From Zea mays (lineage: Eukaryota > Streptophyta > Magnoliopsida > Poales > Poaceae): a stretch of DNA of 64,000 bases. Location: NCBI RefSeq assembly GCF_902167145.1, contig NC_050102.1:4960850-5024849 (forward strand). Direction: 5' to 3'. Shown piece after piece: positions 9,993-23,004 of the stretch (position 1 is its first letter; every line of letters begins with the position of its first letter). The notes below the pieces were generated by a model that searched no databases, was not told the origin of the DNA, and saw only the letters and a program-made list of their open reading frames with translations. Both the position numbers and the translations under genes were made by a program.

Positions 9993-10441
9993 TAGAGATA
10001 TCAATTGGTAAATACCCACCGGTTATTACTACACTATACTCATATCTATGATAAAAATAATTCTATCAGGTCACCTATATAGACTGGTGGGTATGGATTT
10101 ACCCCCATACCCATACCCATATGGGTATGGGTCACCCATCGGGTCACCCGTACCCACAAAAATTAAACATCTATCAAAATATTATATTATCAAGTATATC
10201 TATCTAAATATCATTACAAAATTTCTAACATTATTTAACCATACATTCAACACACCAAAGATAATTAGATAAAATAGTAACACTAGGACAGTACTACATA
10301 GCACATTACATGTTCCATTACATGGTCATTAAATTGTCGTTAAACCTTATATGACATTATGTCCTAAAAGGTTGTTAAATAGTAAAAAAGATGAATGACT
10401 AAAGTCCAAGGTCATGCTTGAGTAAGTTTATATTGGGTATT

Positions 10442-13400
10442 TGTCACACCCGGGTTTCGGGACACCAAGACCCGGGCGCGAACATAATCACTAGGTGTGC
10501 TAGGACCAAGTCTCACACATATGATGAATCATGGCACAGGATCGAATGTCACATCTTTACTATATAACATGAGTTCTATACAAAATAAATAATTACATCA
10601 ACGGTCCAGCAACCCAAAGTTGACTGGGAGACGATGGCCTAGACCTCCCACGAATACATCGCAACATCCTCCATGCGCCTCATCCTGTGGTACCTGTTCT
10701 TGGCCTGTGGGGGTGTGAGACAGCAAGAGTGAGCTCACATACGTTTATAGCTCAACAAGTTGTGGGGAATAATGTGCATGAACTCACCAAAGGTGGGAGC
10801 TCAAGTGAAGTGTAAGGCTTACCAAAGAGGATGGTTAGAGCTGAGCATTGCTTTTAAAGTTGGTCAAAATTTTATTAGCAATTACTAAGTATAAGTAAAT
10901 ATCAAACCCAATTAAGTAGTAGAATAAAAGTAACAACATCACCTGCAATGCAATGCATATGACAATTTGAATTTAGTTCCATAAATTAATCATGTGAGGG
11001 TCCGAGCTGCTCATGACCGTGAGCACGGCTAGTATACCAGTTTTACACTCTGCAGAGGTTGCGCTTCTTTACCCACAAGTCATGTTACCCATCTGCCAAG
11101 GGATCGCGACTTCCCATACACCTCTACCGAGGAGGCGAGGCATGGTAACACTACGAGGCCTTTACAAAGTTCCACTAGCTTCAGAAAACCCACTACAGTT
11201 TATAGGAAGCTCCAATGCAGGGACCCCTCGCATGACCGCCATCGCAGCAAAATCATCCCAAGGGCCTCCCTACACTGACCACTCCCCTACTGCCCTTGCC
11301 CCTTTCGTGTAAGGTAGTCTTCCACTAGCTTTCCTAATTAATCAGCCAAGGGCGTCCCATTAAACCCTTGTGGTAGCACTGTTTTTCCGGGTGGTCGCTC
11401 CATGTTCCAATTAACATAATGATCTTATCATGAACAGTAATAATAAACAGATAATAAAAATGTGATCATGAATAATGTATCTTCATACCCAAAACTACAT
11501 AAAGCACTAGCAAGTACTACCCAAAAAGTTCAGTGGTAAACAAGGTATAAAGATAGATAAACTAGGGTAACCTATTGGGTCCCATCAAAATTAACCTATG
11601 CAGATCATTATGATTAATTAGAACATGATTAGGTAAAAGAAGTGATCAAGGGCACAACTTGCCTGGGACTTGAGATTCCAGGTACCAGGATGATCTTCAG
11701 ATGACTCATGACCTCACACTAGTCGTAGCAATACAACCAAACAGTATATAGGCAAAATTAACATTACACCAAACATAAGAATAAACTGCGTAATAATGAT
11801 CTACGTGAAGCTACGAGATCGTGGGGTCGAGAACCACTAAGATCGGAGTTACGGTTACGGAGTTATGACATTCCAAAGATTTAGGAGTGGGGTGCAAAAG
11901 AAACTAAGTACATAATTTTAGTCTATGTTTCATGGCAAAATAAGGTTACTAGATGATAAACAATATTAAAATGAATTTAATGCAACTAGAATGGATTAAT
12001 TTGGAGCTAAAATGAATTAAATATGAATCAAACCAGTTTCTGAATTTATTTTTACACTAAAAATCAACTTCTCCTATTATTTTATTATGCTTGCTTACTG
12101 ACTGGGCTGCGACATAAATTCTCGAGACCCTAAGGACTAGTTTGTGAATTCCAGGGACCCATTTTAAATCCTTGATACTATAACCTGGATGGCAGGTTGA
12201 TTTTGCCTAAGGTGAGGGGCTCTTTATCAAAAATACCACGGCCCAAGAGGTATCCTTTAATATGAGCCGCTCAGATTAGATCCAACGGCCCGTATCGGAC
12301 CCAAATCGGTACGGGTTCACAGCCATTGGATCGAAATCCGACCATCAGGATTTTATGAGATCTAAACCGCTCGCCACCCACGGATTGACGATCAACGGCC
12401 CGTATTCGACGGACGAATGGATATGCGCCAATCTAATTCAGATCACCGATCCGCAATCCGACGGTCATATCCAAAGACCGCCAATGCATCTGAACTTCTA
12501 ATCGGCTCCGTTCACCTCTCATCCAACGGCAACCGGCGCTTCTCCTTTCTACCGCTCGATCTCGCATCAGCGGTTACTGGTTGTCTTCTTCCTCCCCGCT
12601 AAGGCCCAAGGCGGCACCGTTCCCAGGCAACCATGCCGGAGTACGTGCACTGGCGTTCCCAGTGCCCGAAACCCACAATCTCAAATCCTATAGGTTCTGT
12701 ACGGAGAGAAGTTGGCAACGAAATTCACGGTCGGATCCATACCACTGGTTGGGCGAGGATGGTTCTGTGGTTCTGCCCATGGCGCAAAGTAAATCGGAGG
12801 AGGTGGTGACGTCGCGGCAAGAAATCCTTGCTCCTCTAGTTACGGTTTTCGCCCCACCAGGATCTGATTCAACCTAGCATGCTCCTGCGACCCCCCCTGT
12901 TCTCATCATGAGGCCGGATCGGCGGCCTAGGCACGAATCGCCCACGGTGGCGGTCGGATTCTCTTTCCCTGCTCCGCTCCGTGGTGGAGTTCGTGCTTGC
13001 TTCTCGTTTCTCTCTCTCGTCTACCCTCACACCGGCCATGAAGCACGGTGGCCAGGGACATCGACGGCAGGCGCTAGCTGGGACGCGTGCACGGTGGAGT
13101 TGCGACGGCCGGTGAGGTTTGAGCCGGGATACGGTGGCCGACAACCCACGCGCGGTACGGCAGCAAGGAACAACGACCGATGGCACATTCCTCTGCTGTA
13201 AGCTGAGGCCACGGCGCGAGAAGGTCCTCCGTGCCCAACTAAGGCTCACAGAGCTTCAACGGCGCATGCCAAGTCGCGCCAGCAGGAGGACTCCCCGGCT
13301 GTAGAAATGAATCGATTCATCTCACTCTCTATTTCTTGCAACGGCGGCACACTGGACAAGGGATGAAGAGAAGGGGCGCCAAGCATAGAGCGATGAACGG

Positions 13401-14211
13401 GGAAGGCATCGTGGTCCTCGCATTTATACTATGGAGCGCAGCTAGGATCCCGACGGAAATCCCCCGATTCACGGATGCTGTTGCGCGGCGACGGAGCTCG
13501 GTGTGCCCAACAGAAAAGCGGATAGGGAGGAGCGGCTTCGATTCTTGTACTCCAAGAAGCACGGCCAGAGGAATCGAGGTCCGAGTCCAAATATCGCCAA
13601 GGTGGTTTGGTGCCTAGAGATCTCCGCGCCGAGGAGCTGCGCGCGCCATTGTCGCGGATTCTGTTCCTGTACCGAGGAGGGAGCTAACACAGGCGGCCCC
13701 ACGCCGCAGTGATTGATCCGGCGTGCACAAAATTGAGGAGGCTGGCGCAGGGATTGAAGGAATGGGCCAGAAGTTTGATGGTTGGCCCAGTTGCACAATT
13801 CTTTTTTTTTATTATTCTATTTCAGATCCTTTTCTATTTGTTCAAATTCTAATATTCGAATTTTAAACTTGATTTGCGATTGTTCACTAATTATATTGTA
13901 CAATTAAAAGTGCCAATTTTGGAGATAAATCTATATATTTTTATATTTTATACCCTTCCCCTTTTTTTCATTTCCATTTTCAAACCCTAACCTCCTTTTG
14001 GGTTCCAATTCAATTTTCTTATTAGTATATTTTGATTAATAGTGTTGCTATTATTATTATATGCACAACAAACAAAACTCCAATATGATGCACAAGTTGA
14101 CATTAGTCATTTAATCCCTTTAAATGTGGTTGTTCTCATGCTTAGTTAAACTGAAACAAAGCAATAGGAGAATTATCTCCATTACCATGGTTTACAAATT
14201 TGGGTATTACA
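10442..14211 (-). repeat. LTR 1 of the compound element
   Basis: 3,770 bp, from TGTCACACCCGGG to TTTGGGTATTACA on the plus strand. It is nearly the same length as LTR 3 (3,772 bp) and differs at scattered positions. It is the 3' LTR in transcription sense. The part at about 12250-13780 is GC-rich, with repeated CAACGGCCCGTAT words (about 12288 and 12395), and reads open in several frames without a recognisable protein. The open frames recur in LTR 3 and so are LTR sequence, not host genes. Confidence 0.85.
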
Positions 14212-15119
14212 AATCCTACCCCCCTTAACAGGAATCTCGTCCTCGAGATTTGTGAGAAAAAGGGACACAGAAGGATTGGTCAGCTGTTAGGTTAGGTAGT
14301 TGTGTATGGCCAAGTCGACCTAGGACACCAATTTTGGATTAAATCATGTTCATAGGGGTAGGGTCTAGTGTATTTCACCTGTATTAACCAATCCATTAAA
14401 TAACTCACATTAGGTTAGATCATATTAGATTAGATGGGATCTAGATTATATTGGTATGACTAGTTTGACTAGATAAGATCTAATTAATTTGCATTAGATC
14501 ATGGTTGTTTAAACTAGGGTGGATAAGTATGCTTATTAGGATAAGATGGGTCCATAAAGATAAGATAGAATCTTTTGAGGTCAGTTAGATCTATTAGCAT
14601 GACGTAAAATCTTTTCAAGATAAGATGAGTATCTTTTTAAGATAAGATGGATTTATGGGTGTAGGATAGAATCTTTTAAGATGAGATGGATATTGTTAGG
14701 CTAGATCCTTCAATGAGGGATAATCTAGTTTGTCTAGTTAGTTTTATAAGCATTATATATATGCAGATGTAATTGTGGACATTACTCCACAACCCATCAC
14801 ACTCAATCAAAGATCCAAATCAGATAAGTATCATAAGAACAAACATTCAGGTGTATAAATACCTTAAAAAAATTTATTTTTGTTCCTAAGGGTAGGTCTC
14901 CTATTCCTAAAGATCACTTTAGGCACAGGATTTCGAAGTGTGAAATCCAAGTTTGTCTTTAGAAGGAAAAGGTAAGGATAATCAGAGTAAAGCGGAAATA
15001 GATGAGAAAACATTAAGAAAAGTTCAGAAAAGAATTAGAGTACCAAAGGTAAGTAAATATTGGTTGTCCAGTTCTATCTAGGTTTCGTCCTACAGTCAAC
15101 ATTCCTCTGATACCACTTC
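14212..15119 (-). other. Internal region, first copy, with PPT and PBS
   Basis: About 0.9 kb between LTRs with no open frame of note. Next to LTR 1 the minus strand has a purine tract AAGGGGGGTAGGATT (polypurine tract). Next to LTR 2 it has TGGTATCAGAG (complement at 15105-15115), matching the 3' end of initiator methionine tRNA, four bases from the LTR. The region is dominated by degenerate AAGATAAGATGG/ATCTTTT words. Confidence 0.75.
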
Positions 15120-15905
15120 TGTCACACCCGGGTTTCGGGACACCAAGACCCGGGCGCGAACATAATCACCAGGTGTGCTAGTAACAAGTCTCACACATAT
15201 GATGAATCATGGCATAGGATCGAATGTCACATCTTTACTATATAACATGAGTTCTATACAAAATAAATAATTACATCAACGGTCCAACAACCCAAAGTTG
15301 ACTGGGAGATGACGGCCTAGACCTCCCACGAACACATCGCAGCATCCTCCATGCGCCTCATCTTGTGGTACATGTTCTTGGCCTGTGGGGGGTGTGAGAT
15401 AGCAAGAGTGAGCTCACATACGTTCATAGCTCAACAAGTTGTGGGGAATAATGTGCATGAACTCACCAAAGGTGGGAGCTCAAGTGAAGTGTAAGGCTTA
15501 CCAAATAGGATGGTTAGAGCTGAGCATTGCTTTTAAAGTTGGTCAAAATTTTATTAGCAATTACTAAGTATAAGTAAATATCAAACCCAATTAAGTAGTA
15601 GAACAAAAGTAACAACATCACCTGCAATGCAATGCATATGACAATTTGAATTTAGTTCCATAAATTAATCATGTGAGGGTCCGAGCTGCTCATGACCGTG
15701 AGCACGGCTAGTATACCAGTTTTGCACTCTACAGAGGTTGCACATCTTTACCCACAGGTCATGTTACCCATCTGCCAAGGGATCGCGACTTCCCATACAC
15801 CTCTACCGAGGAGGCGAGGCAGGGTAACACTACGAGGCCTTTACAAAGTTCCACTAGCTTCAGAAAACCCGCTACAGTTTATAGGAAGCTCCAATGCAGG
15901 GACCC
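15120..15905 (-). repeat. LTR 2 of the compound element, left part
   Basis: First 786 bp of the middle LTR, closely matching LTR 1. It is interrupted at GACCC by the nested LTR element; the matching sequence resumes at 24625. Confidence 0.85.
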
Positions 15906-17501
15906 TGAAAGTCGCCTAGAGGGGGGTGAATAGGCGAAACCTGAAAATTAAAACTTTATCCCCCAACTAGATCCCTTGATTAGTGGTTGGAACAAGATAT
16001 ACAAATATCAGAGAATAGAAACTAAGTTCTTGCTTGAAGAGAGTATTGCTAAATAATGCGGAAGTGATAAATCAATACAATTAGTAAGTTATAGAATAAC
16101 AAAGCAAGAAGCCTTAGATGAGAAGAGCACTAGGACAAGTTCTTTCTTGCAACGTGTTGCTTCACTAAATGGGAATTTAACTTGAAGCAACACCAAATGA
16201 TATTAGCAAATAAAGATGCAAGAAAACTTAGAGCAAGGGAACACAAACAAATCACAAGCAATAAACACAATGGACACGAGTGATTTGTTTTACCGAGGTT
16301 CGGCCATCGAAGGCCTAGTCCCCGTTGAGGAGTCCACTTAAGGACGGGTCTTTTTCAACCCTTTCCCTCTCTCTCCCCCGATCACACAAGGATCGGTGAG
16401 CTCTTCTTCTTCTCAAGGATCACTCTCGATCCCACAAGGACCACCACAATCTTTGGTGTCTCTTGCTAGCTTTTACAAGCCTCTAAAACTTTGGAGGAAG
16501 TTCAATGGGAGTCAAAACTCCACGCGCAAATGAACACAAAGATGAAGCACACACTATCTCTCGATGAATCTCACAAGGCACTAGTGCTAAACTCAAATGG
16601 GTAGCTCTCTTTTGCTTGCTCTCTCTTTTGTGGCACTTGTGTTGGTTGTAGTGGTCTAAATCTTGTGTATAGGATGGATCAATGAATATATGTGGTTGGG
16701 AGGGCTTGAGTATGTCAACTAGATGACTTGGAATGTTGCTTGGGCTCCCACCCCTTGAAGTGGCCGGTTGGGGTGGTATTTATAGCCACCAACCAAAATC
16801 TAGCCGTTGGTGAGGGCTGTCTGTTCGATGGCGCACAGGACAGTCCGGTGCACACCGGACATGTCTGGTGCGACAGCCACGTCACTCGACCGTTGGGGTT
16901 TCGACTGTTGAAGTTCTGACACTGGGCCCGCCTTGATGTCCGGTGGCGCACCGGACATGAACTGTAGAGTGTCCGGTGCGCCTGCTCCCGCGTGCCTGAC
17001 GACTGCGCGCATCTGGCGCGCATTAAATGCGTCTGCAGGTGACCGTTGGCGCCGGAGTAGCCGTTGCCCCGCAGTTACACCGGACAGTCCGGTGTACACC
17101 GGACAGTCCGGTGAATTTTAGCGGAGCAGCTGAAATGAATTCCCGAGGCTGGCGAGTTCCGGAGGCCGCTCTTCCTTGGTGCACCGGACAGTCCGGTGAA
17201 TTATAGCGGAGTCGCCTCTGGAATTTCCCGAAGGTGATGAGTTTGAGTTCGGAGTCCTATGGTGCACCGAACATGTCTGGTGGCACACCGGACAGTCCGG
17301 TGCGCCAGACCAGAGGTGCCTTCGGTTGTCCCTTTGCTCTTTTGTCGAACCCAATACTTGGTCTTTTTATTGGCTAAGTGTGAAACTTTGGCACCTGTAT
17401 AACTAATACACTAGAGCAAACTAGTTAGTCCAATTATTTGTGTTGGCCAATTCAACCACCAAAATTATTTAGGAACTAGGTATAAGCCTAATTCCCTTTC
17501 A
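15906..17501 (-). repeat. Left LTR of the nested element
   Basis: 1,596 bp. The part 16840-17305 carries many copies of the palindrome CACCGGACAGTCCGGTG and variants (ACATGTC core). It lacks one palindrome unit present in the other LTR near 24277-24310. Confidence 0.85.
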
Positions 17502-20500
17502 ATCTCCCCCTTTTTGGTGATTGATGCCAACACAAACCAAAGCAAATGTAAAAGTGCATAATTGAACTAGTTTGCATAATGTAAGTGCAAAGGTTGCTTG
17601 GAATTGAGCCAATATAAGTACTTACAGGATATGCATGGAATGTTTCTTTATAATTAACATTTTGGACCACGCTTGCACCACAAGTTTTGTTTTTGCAAAC
17701 TCTTTTGTAAATTCTTTTCAAAGTCCTTTTGCAAGATAGTCAAAGGTAAATGAATAAGATTTTGCAAAGCATTTTTAAGTTTTGAAATTTTCTTCCTTTG
17801 TTCCAAATGCTTTTCCTTTGACTAAACAAAACTCCCCCTCAAATAAATTCTCCTCTTAGTGTTCAAGAGGGTTTTAAGATGTCAAGTTTTGAAAATACTA
17901 CTTGCTCCCCTTTTAGAACACAAAGAGATACCAATTTGAAATTTTCCAATTGAAAACCATTAATTTTTAAACTTAGGGAGGTGGTGCGGTCCTTTTGCTT
18001 TGGGCCAATACTTTCTCCCCCTTTGGCATGAATCGCCAAAAAGCGAATACTTAGAATGAAATATAGGCCCTTTTCCTAACTACTTTCTCCCCTTTGGCAA
18101 AGAAAACATATGAGTGAAGATTATACCAAAGATGGAGAGGCATTGTGGAGTGATGGCGAAGGGTAGATAATATCGATAGAGTAGAGTGGAAGCTTTGTCT
18201 TCGCCGAAGACTCCAATTCCCTTTCAATGTACCTATGACTTGGTTTGAAATTCACTTGAAAACACATTAGTCATAGCATATAAAAGAGATATGATCAAGA
18301 AGATATATCAAATTAAGCATGATCATAGTTCTATATAACATAGATTGCTCCCCCTAAGTATGTGCATGGAGAGGAACACATATTTTGGTCTTAAATGCCA
18401 ATTGCACATAATTAGGTAAATGAGAACATATCTATATCATACAGAATGTGAAGTGCATTGTGTCATAGTATAAGTGTGATGCTCATGACAGTTTATGCAC
18501 TTATGAAAGCATGTTGTAAATATTTCAAGCTTTTTCCCTTAAGGATTTCAAAGAGGCTTAAGGACCATCCACCTTTGGAATAAAGGCAGCTTATCCTCGT
18601 TACAAGGTTAAGCTTTAAGCTCTTTGACAATTAAATCACTTCATCTAGTTCCAACAAAGATGCATTAAAGCATGAATGAATTTTTGAGAAGTTAAACTAG
18701 ATATGAAGCAGGGATATGCATGGACATGCTTTCTCTTCCTTTTAAACAAGATATGTAAAGAGAGTATAGAAAAGGAAGATTTAGGTACAAGTTTAAATGA
18801 AAGGAGATAGTTTTACCTTTTTGTACCTTTACATAGGGACGCTCTCTTCATTGTGCTTTGTCCTCAGTCTTAGATGCTTAAGACCTATTCTTAATGACAA
18901 TATATGGAAATATTTTGCACAAGAGAGAGTTCTACAACTAGTGATCTTTTCAAGTTATTGTTAGCATATATCAAATGGATCACAAGTTGCATAAATGTAT
19001 CATGAATTCTCCTTTTAACTTAGTGCATATCAAGAGAGATATCGATTGATAGTATATACGGCACTAAGAAGCATGATTGTTGATTGAAGTCATTCAATGA
19101 TCAAACAAATAACAGATGTGATCAAAAGAACAACATACGCATTAGATTATCAATTAAGCTTAGAGTAGGAGAATCCAGCAAATATGCTAATTTAGAGTGA
19201 AAGACAAGAATTTAAAAATAGTAGCATACTTCATGAGAAACTTATTCTCATGCAAGAGACTATATGAAATTACTGAAATAAAGCAATAGTCTCAACAAAA
19301 TCAAGATATAAGAATAGACTCCCCCTAAAGATATGCATCGAGTATTTGAATTGAATGGATGTATTTACTTTAAAGATAAATAGGGAGAAGCATTATACAT
19401 CTTGATCAAGGCTCATAAATTTTGCAATAAACAACTTAAGCCTAGTATTCTCATAATGAAAGTATTTAGAATACTCACAACCACACCATTGATTGTTTTG
19501 TATATCTTATTATCCAAGTAGGTGTTGTTGTTCTTGATGTCCTCCTCTTTCATTTGAGAGTCCTCCCTTCGTAGTCATTTCCTTTTCCTTTCAAACTTAT
19601 TGAAAATACTCAAGAAGGATGTTAATAGCACAAGGGAGTATATGATGATCTCTTTAGATAGAAAATAAGCATAATTCATCATTCATAAGTCACACAGACA
19701 TGAAGTAAATTCCTTAACGTTAGTGCACATTAACAGAAAAGAGGAATGAGCACCTTTTTAATCATTTTTTGATCAATCAAAGGAATTTTACTTTTTCATA
19801 TTGAATTTATTATCATGACTTAGAAGCGCATCAATATGAAAATGGATATAACAAAGGCATGAATTAGATTCTAATGGACAAGCGCATTTATGAAAATGAT
19901 ATTGAATGCATACTTAGTTAATTTCGGTCCAATAAAGAATCTATTCCTCACAAGGGTAGAATATGATAATTTAGATTAAATACCCATTGAGATGGGAACC
20001 AAACTTAAGAAGATGAGTTCCCATACCTTTGCTTTTACCTTTCTTCCTTTGGATGAAGATCAACCCATGAGGCTTGTGCACTTTCTATCTTGTAGACTTT
20101 CATAATTGAACTCAAGAGAAATGTTAGTAGCAACACAAGCACTAGTTTCCATTTTTGTAATCATTTTGATAAGGAATGAGAAGCTAGATTATCAATACAT
20201 GGAAACTCCATAGCATGAACTAGATTATCCATAGATGACGTTATGCTCAATTTTAACTCATAAAACAAGCATAAATAATCCTTTGAGATTATAGGAATAA
20301 ATCTAATTCATGATTTGGAAAGCGATAAATGTAAAAGAATCATATCCAATAAGTAAAAATACTTCATAAAACATTTGGATTGATTTTTCTTTTCATGTTA
20401 GATTACATGCTTCCAAAGAGAAACTTATTCTCTACAAGTGAGACTATTTGGGTTACTTAGATAAAATCATTAGTCTCACTATTCTAGTTATAGAGAGAGT

Positions 20501-21094
20501 TTTCCTTTTACAAGTGTCCTAAGGATTTGAATTCCTTACATGACACCTTATTCCTTTAAGAACATGAAATATCTCTCTATATCTAGAATCATGGCAACAA
20601 CAAGATAATTAGAGGAAGGATATGCCATGACATACTAGCAATAAATTAAAGCATGTAGATTGCCATAGTATGGAAATGATGAATGTGCAATCTACCATAT
20701 GAGAGGAAATTCTTCAAAGAATGGTAATATCAATTTAAAGACATTTGAAGTGCTTCAATTTTTCTATGTGACTACACAAGACACATAAGAAATGATATTT
20801 TAAATACTCGCATTTTAAAAGATAAGTGTTACCATCCTTTGGCTTTCCTCCATGCTGTAGGCCTTGATTTTTCGCATATGATGTCTGTTTACTTCCTACA
20901 ACATATAATATCTTCCTCGAGATGATATGAGTTTAAGACATAGCAATTTGAAAAATAACCTTGGGTCAATCATGTATATAGATCATTGAAGATTGATAGT
21001 TTGAGTTAATAAGAATTGAATGGACTCTCTCAAACATCCCAAGGCTTCATATCATCTCCTTCTCCTACAAAGCTTGTCAAGGATACTTTGGTAC
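17502..21094 (-). other. Non-coding internal region with reiterated PPT-like tracts
   Basis: 3.6 kb of AT-rich sequence with no supported coding region on either strand. The motif CTCCCCCT/CTCCCCTT (purine tract AGGGGGAG on the sense strand) recurs at 17504, 17832, 17905, 18015, 18086, 18349 and 19319. Where an autonomous copia element would hold integrase and reverse transcriptase, nothing recognisable remains. Confidence 0.65.
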
Positions 21095-22958
21095 CTATCG
21101 CTTGATGGGTCCATCACGGTTAGTCAACAAAGATCTAGGAACCCAAAAGTCCTTTGTGTTAGCACTAGGTAAACTCATTACCTTTCTAGCACAAGTTGCA
21201 ATTTTGGGTTGCCTAGTTACATGAGAATTAATTGACAGGCTAGGAGTAGGATTGTTACCAATGGGACAATCCCTGCATTGATGTCCCTTCTTACGGCATG
21301 TGTAGCAAAGGCGTTTTTCAAGTTTTGAAGCTTTCTTCTTTCCTTGTTTGTTGCTTGCTACATGGTTAGTAAAGACTTTCTTTTCTAACCCTATGCCTTT
21401 TTGTTTTAAATGGGGACAAGATCTAAGCAAGTGTCCCTTCTTGGAGCATTTAAAACAAAGTCTATCATCCTTGTTAATAATCAAGCCATTTTTAATGTAG
21501 GGACATGACCTAATCAAGTGCCCCTCTTCAAAGCATTCACTACACCTCTTAATGTGAAGTGTGGCTTGATCATTACCTTGGATGTTACCTTTTGTGGAGG
21601 CGTGGTTGAGGCTTTTGGAGGAGGTGTTGAATTTCATCTTTTGTTTCTTCCTCTTGGCAATCCTCAAATCCTTGACATTTTCTTCAAGGGATGTAGTGCA
21701 TGCCACGGTTGTTCCCGTCTCAAGCTTCTTCACCATGTGATCACGATTATCTTGAGAAGGTTGGGCAACGCATTTCCCTTTTAGTTGTGTCAAGCTCTTC
21801 TTTAGCCTCTCATTTTCTTCTTTGAGCTTTTGATATGAATCATCATTTGTTCCTGCAAATTCTAGCTCAAAGGAAGATTTGCTTGTCGACAAACAACAAG
21901 CATTAGCACATGGTAATATAGTATCAATTTGAATACATGTGCACGAGTGAGGTTGTTGTGATTTTAAGTTTTCTATCACAACCTCATGAGCAATGTCTAA
22001 TATGATATGATCATCTCTAAGATTTTCATGAGAGCATAGGAGCATATCATATTTTTCTTGAAAAGCTAGATTTTCAACCTTTAGCTTTTCTACTTGGTCC
22101 TTAAGCAAGGTATTTCTATTTACTAATTGAGCGATACAATGTAAAGCGTTATCTTACTCAATTGAAATAGTTTCATACCTTTGGACCAAATCAACATGAG
22201 AGCACTTTAGCTCCTCATGTTCTTTAGTCAACTCGTCAAAGCATTGCATCTTCATTGAGAGAATACTTTCTAGCCTTTGACGAGCTTCGCTTTGCTCTCT
22301 CGCTCTTTCTAGAAGTTTGAGCATGACCGCCTTATCTTCTTGGCTTAGGCGAGCGTAGAGATGCAAGAAGCTTCTTTCTTCCTCCTCATCCTCATTTGTC
22401 CTTCCGCTATCATTTGCATTAGCCACACAACACATGTGGGAATCGAAATGGGAAGACAAACCTTTTGGAGAGGTGGATTCATCGTTTGGTCTCCACCGTT
22501 CATTTTCTTCTTCTTCCTTGCAAGGGTTAGTATCACAAATACCAAAGGAAGTAGAAGCACAAAATGAACTATCATGTTTGGACTCATCAAATTTGCTTCT
22601 AATTCTAGTCCAAATATCATCCGCATCATGGATGGATTCGTCATAGTTTGATATGAAGGCATGATAATCTTCTTTGCTAAGAGAATTAGTTAAGATGTCA
22701 AAAGCTAGATAGTTTAAGCGATAACATCTTTGATCCTCCTCGGAATTAATTTCTCCATTGAAATTAGAGGGAAAAAATACTCCTGTCTATAATTTGTTCT
22801 AATCGTGGATCTATGGTTCTAAAAGCATTTATAACACTAGTAGACCATGAGTCATAATTGGAACAGTCATCAAATAATATTTCAAGAGTTACCTCCTTTT
22901 GAGTTACGTTCGATGGAGGAGTCTTCTTGTTCCTGTGGGATCTTCTACGAGCCATCAC
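21095..22958 (-). pseudogene. Copia-type Gag, broken
   Basis: Gag (capsid/nucleocapsid) of the nested element. It begins at 22958 (MMARRRSHRNKKTPP) with a segment NYDSWSTSVINAF and, further on, LSKEDYHAFISNYDES, which resemble UBN2/copia gag N-termini. A coiled-coil-like stretch rich in Glu/Lys follows. Then come three CCHC zinc knuckles of CX2CX4HX4C form: CSECFEEGHLIRSC, CFKCSKKGHLLRSC and CYTCRKKGHQCRDC. The reading frame is broken twice: a one-base slip in a six-base homopolymer at 22772-22777, and an in-frame stop at 22154-22156 (IE, stop, DNALHC). The last section (22108-21095) is open to the end. Non-functional as read. Confidence 0.8.
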
Positions 22959-22991
22959 TTCGAGTTGTTAGACTCAAGATGAAGTGCCTAG

Positions 22992-23002
22992 CTCTGATAC
23001 CA
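22992..23002 (-). promoter_or_regulatory. Primer-binding site of the nested element
   Basis: TGGTATCAGAG on the minus strand, two bases inside the right LTR; complementary to the 3' end of initiator Met tRNA, the usual primer of plant LTR retrotransposons. Confidence 0.8.
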
Positions 23003-23004
23003 AT

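Noticed and set aside
11013..11312. 99-codon frame repeated at 15692 and 27289
   Set aside because: Same LTR segment in three copies, with no domain, and on the strand opposite to the element.
12417..13800. Clusters of 60-130 codon frames in the LTRs (also at 28693-30184)
   Set aside because: They repeat in both LTR copies with the same changes, overlap on both strands and match no domain; they are GC-rich LTR sequence.
16840..17305. CRISPR-like array of short palindromic repeats
   Set aside because: The palindromes are irregularly spaced, lie inside an LTR of a plant retrotransposon, and occur identically in the other LTR.
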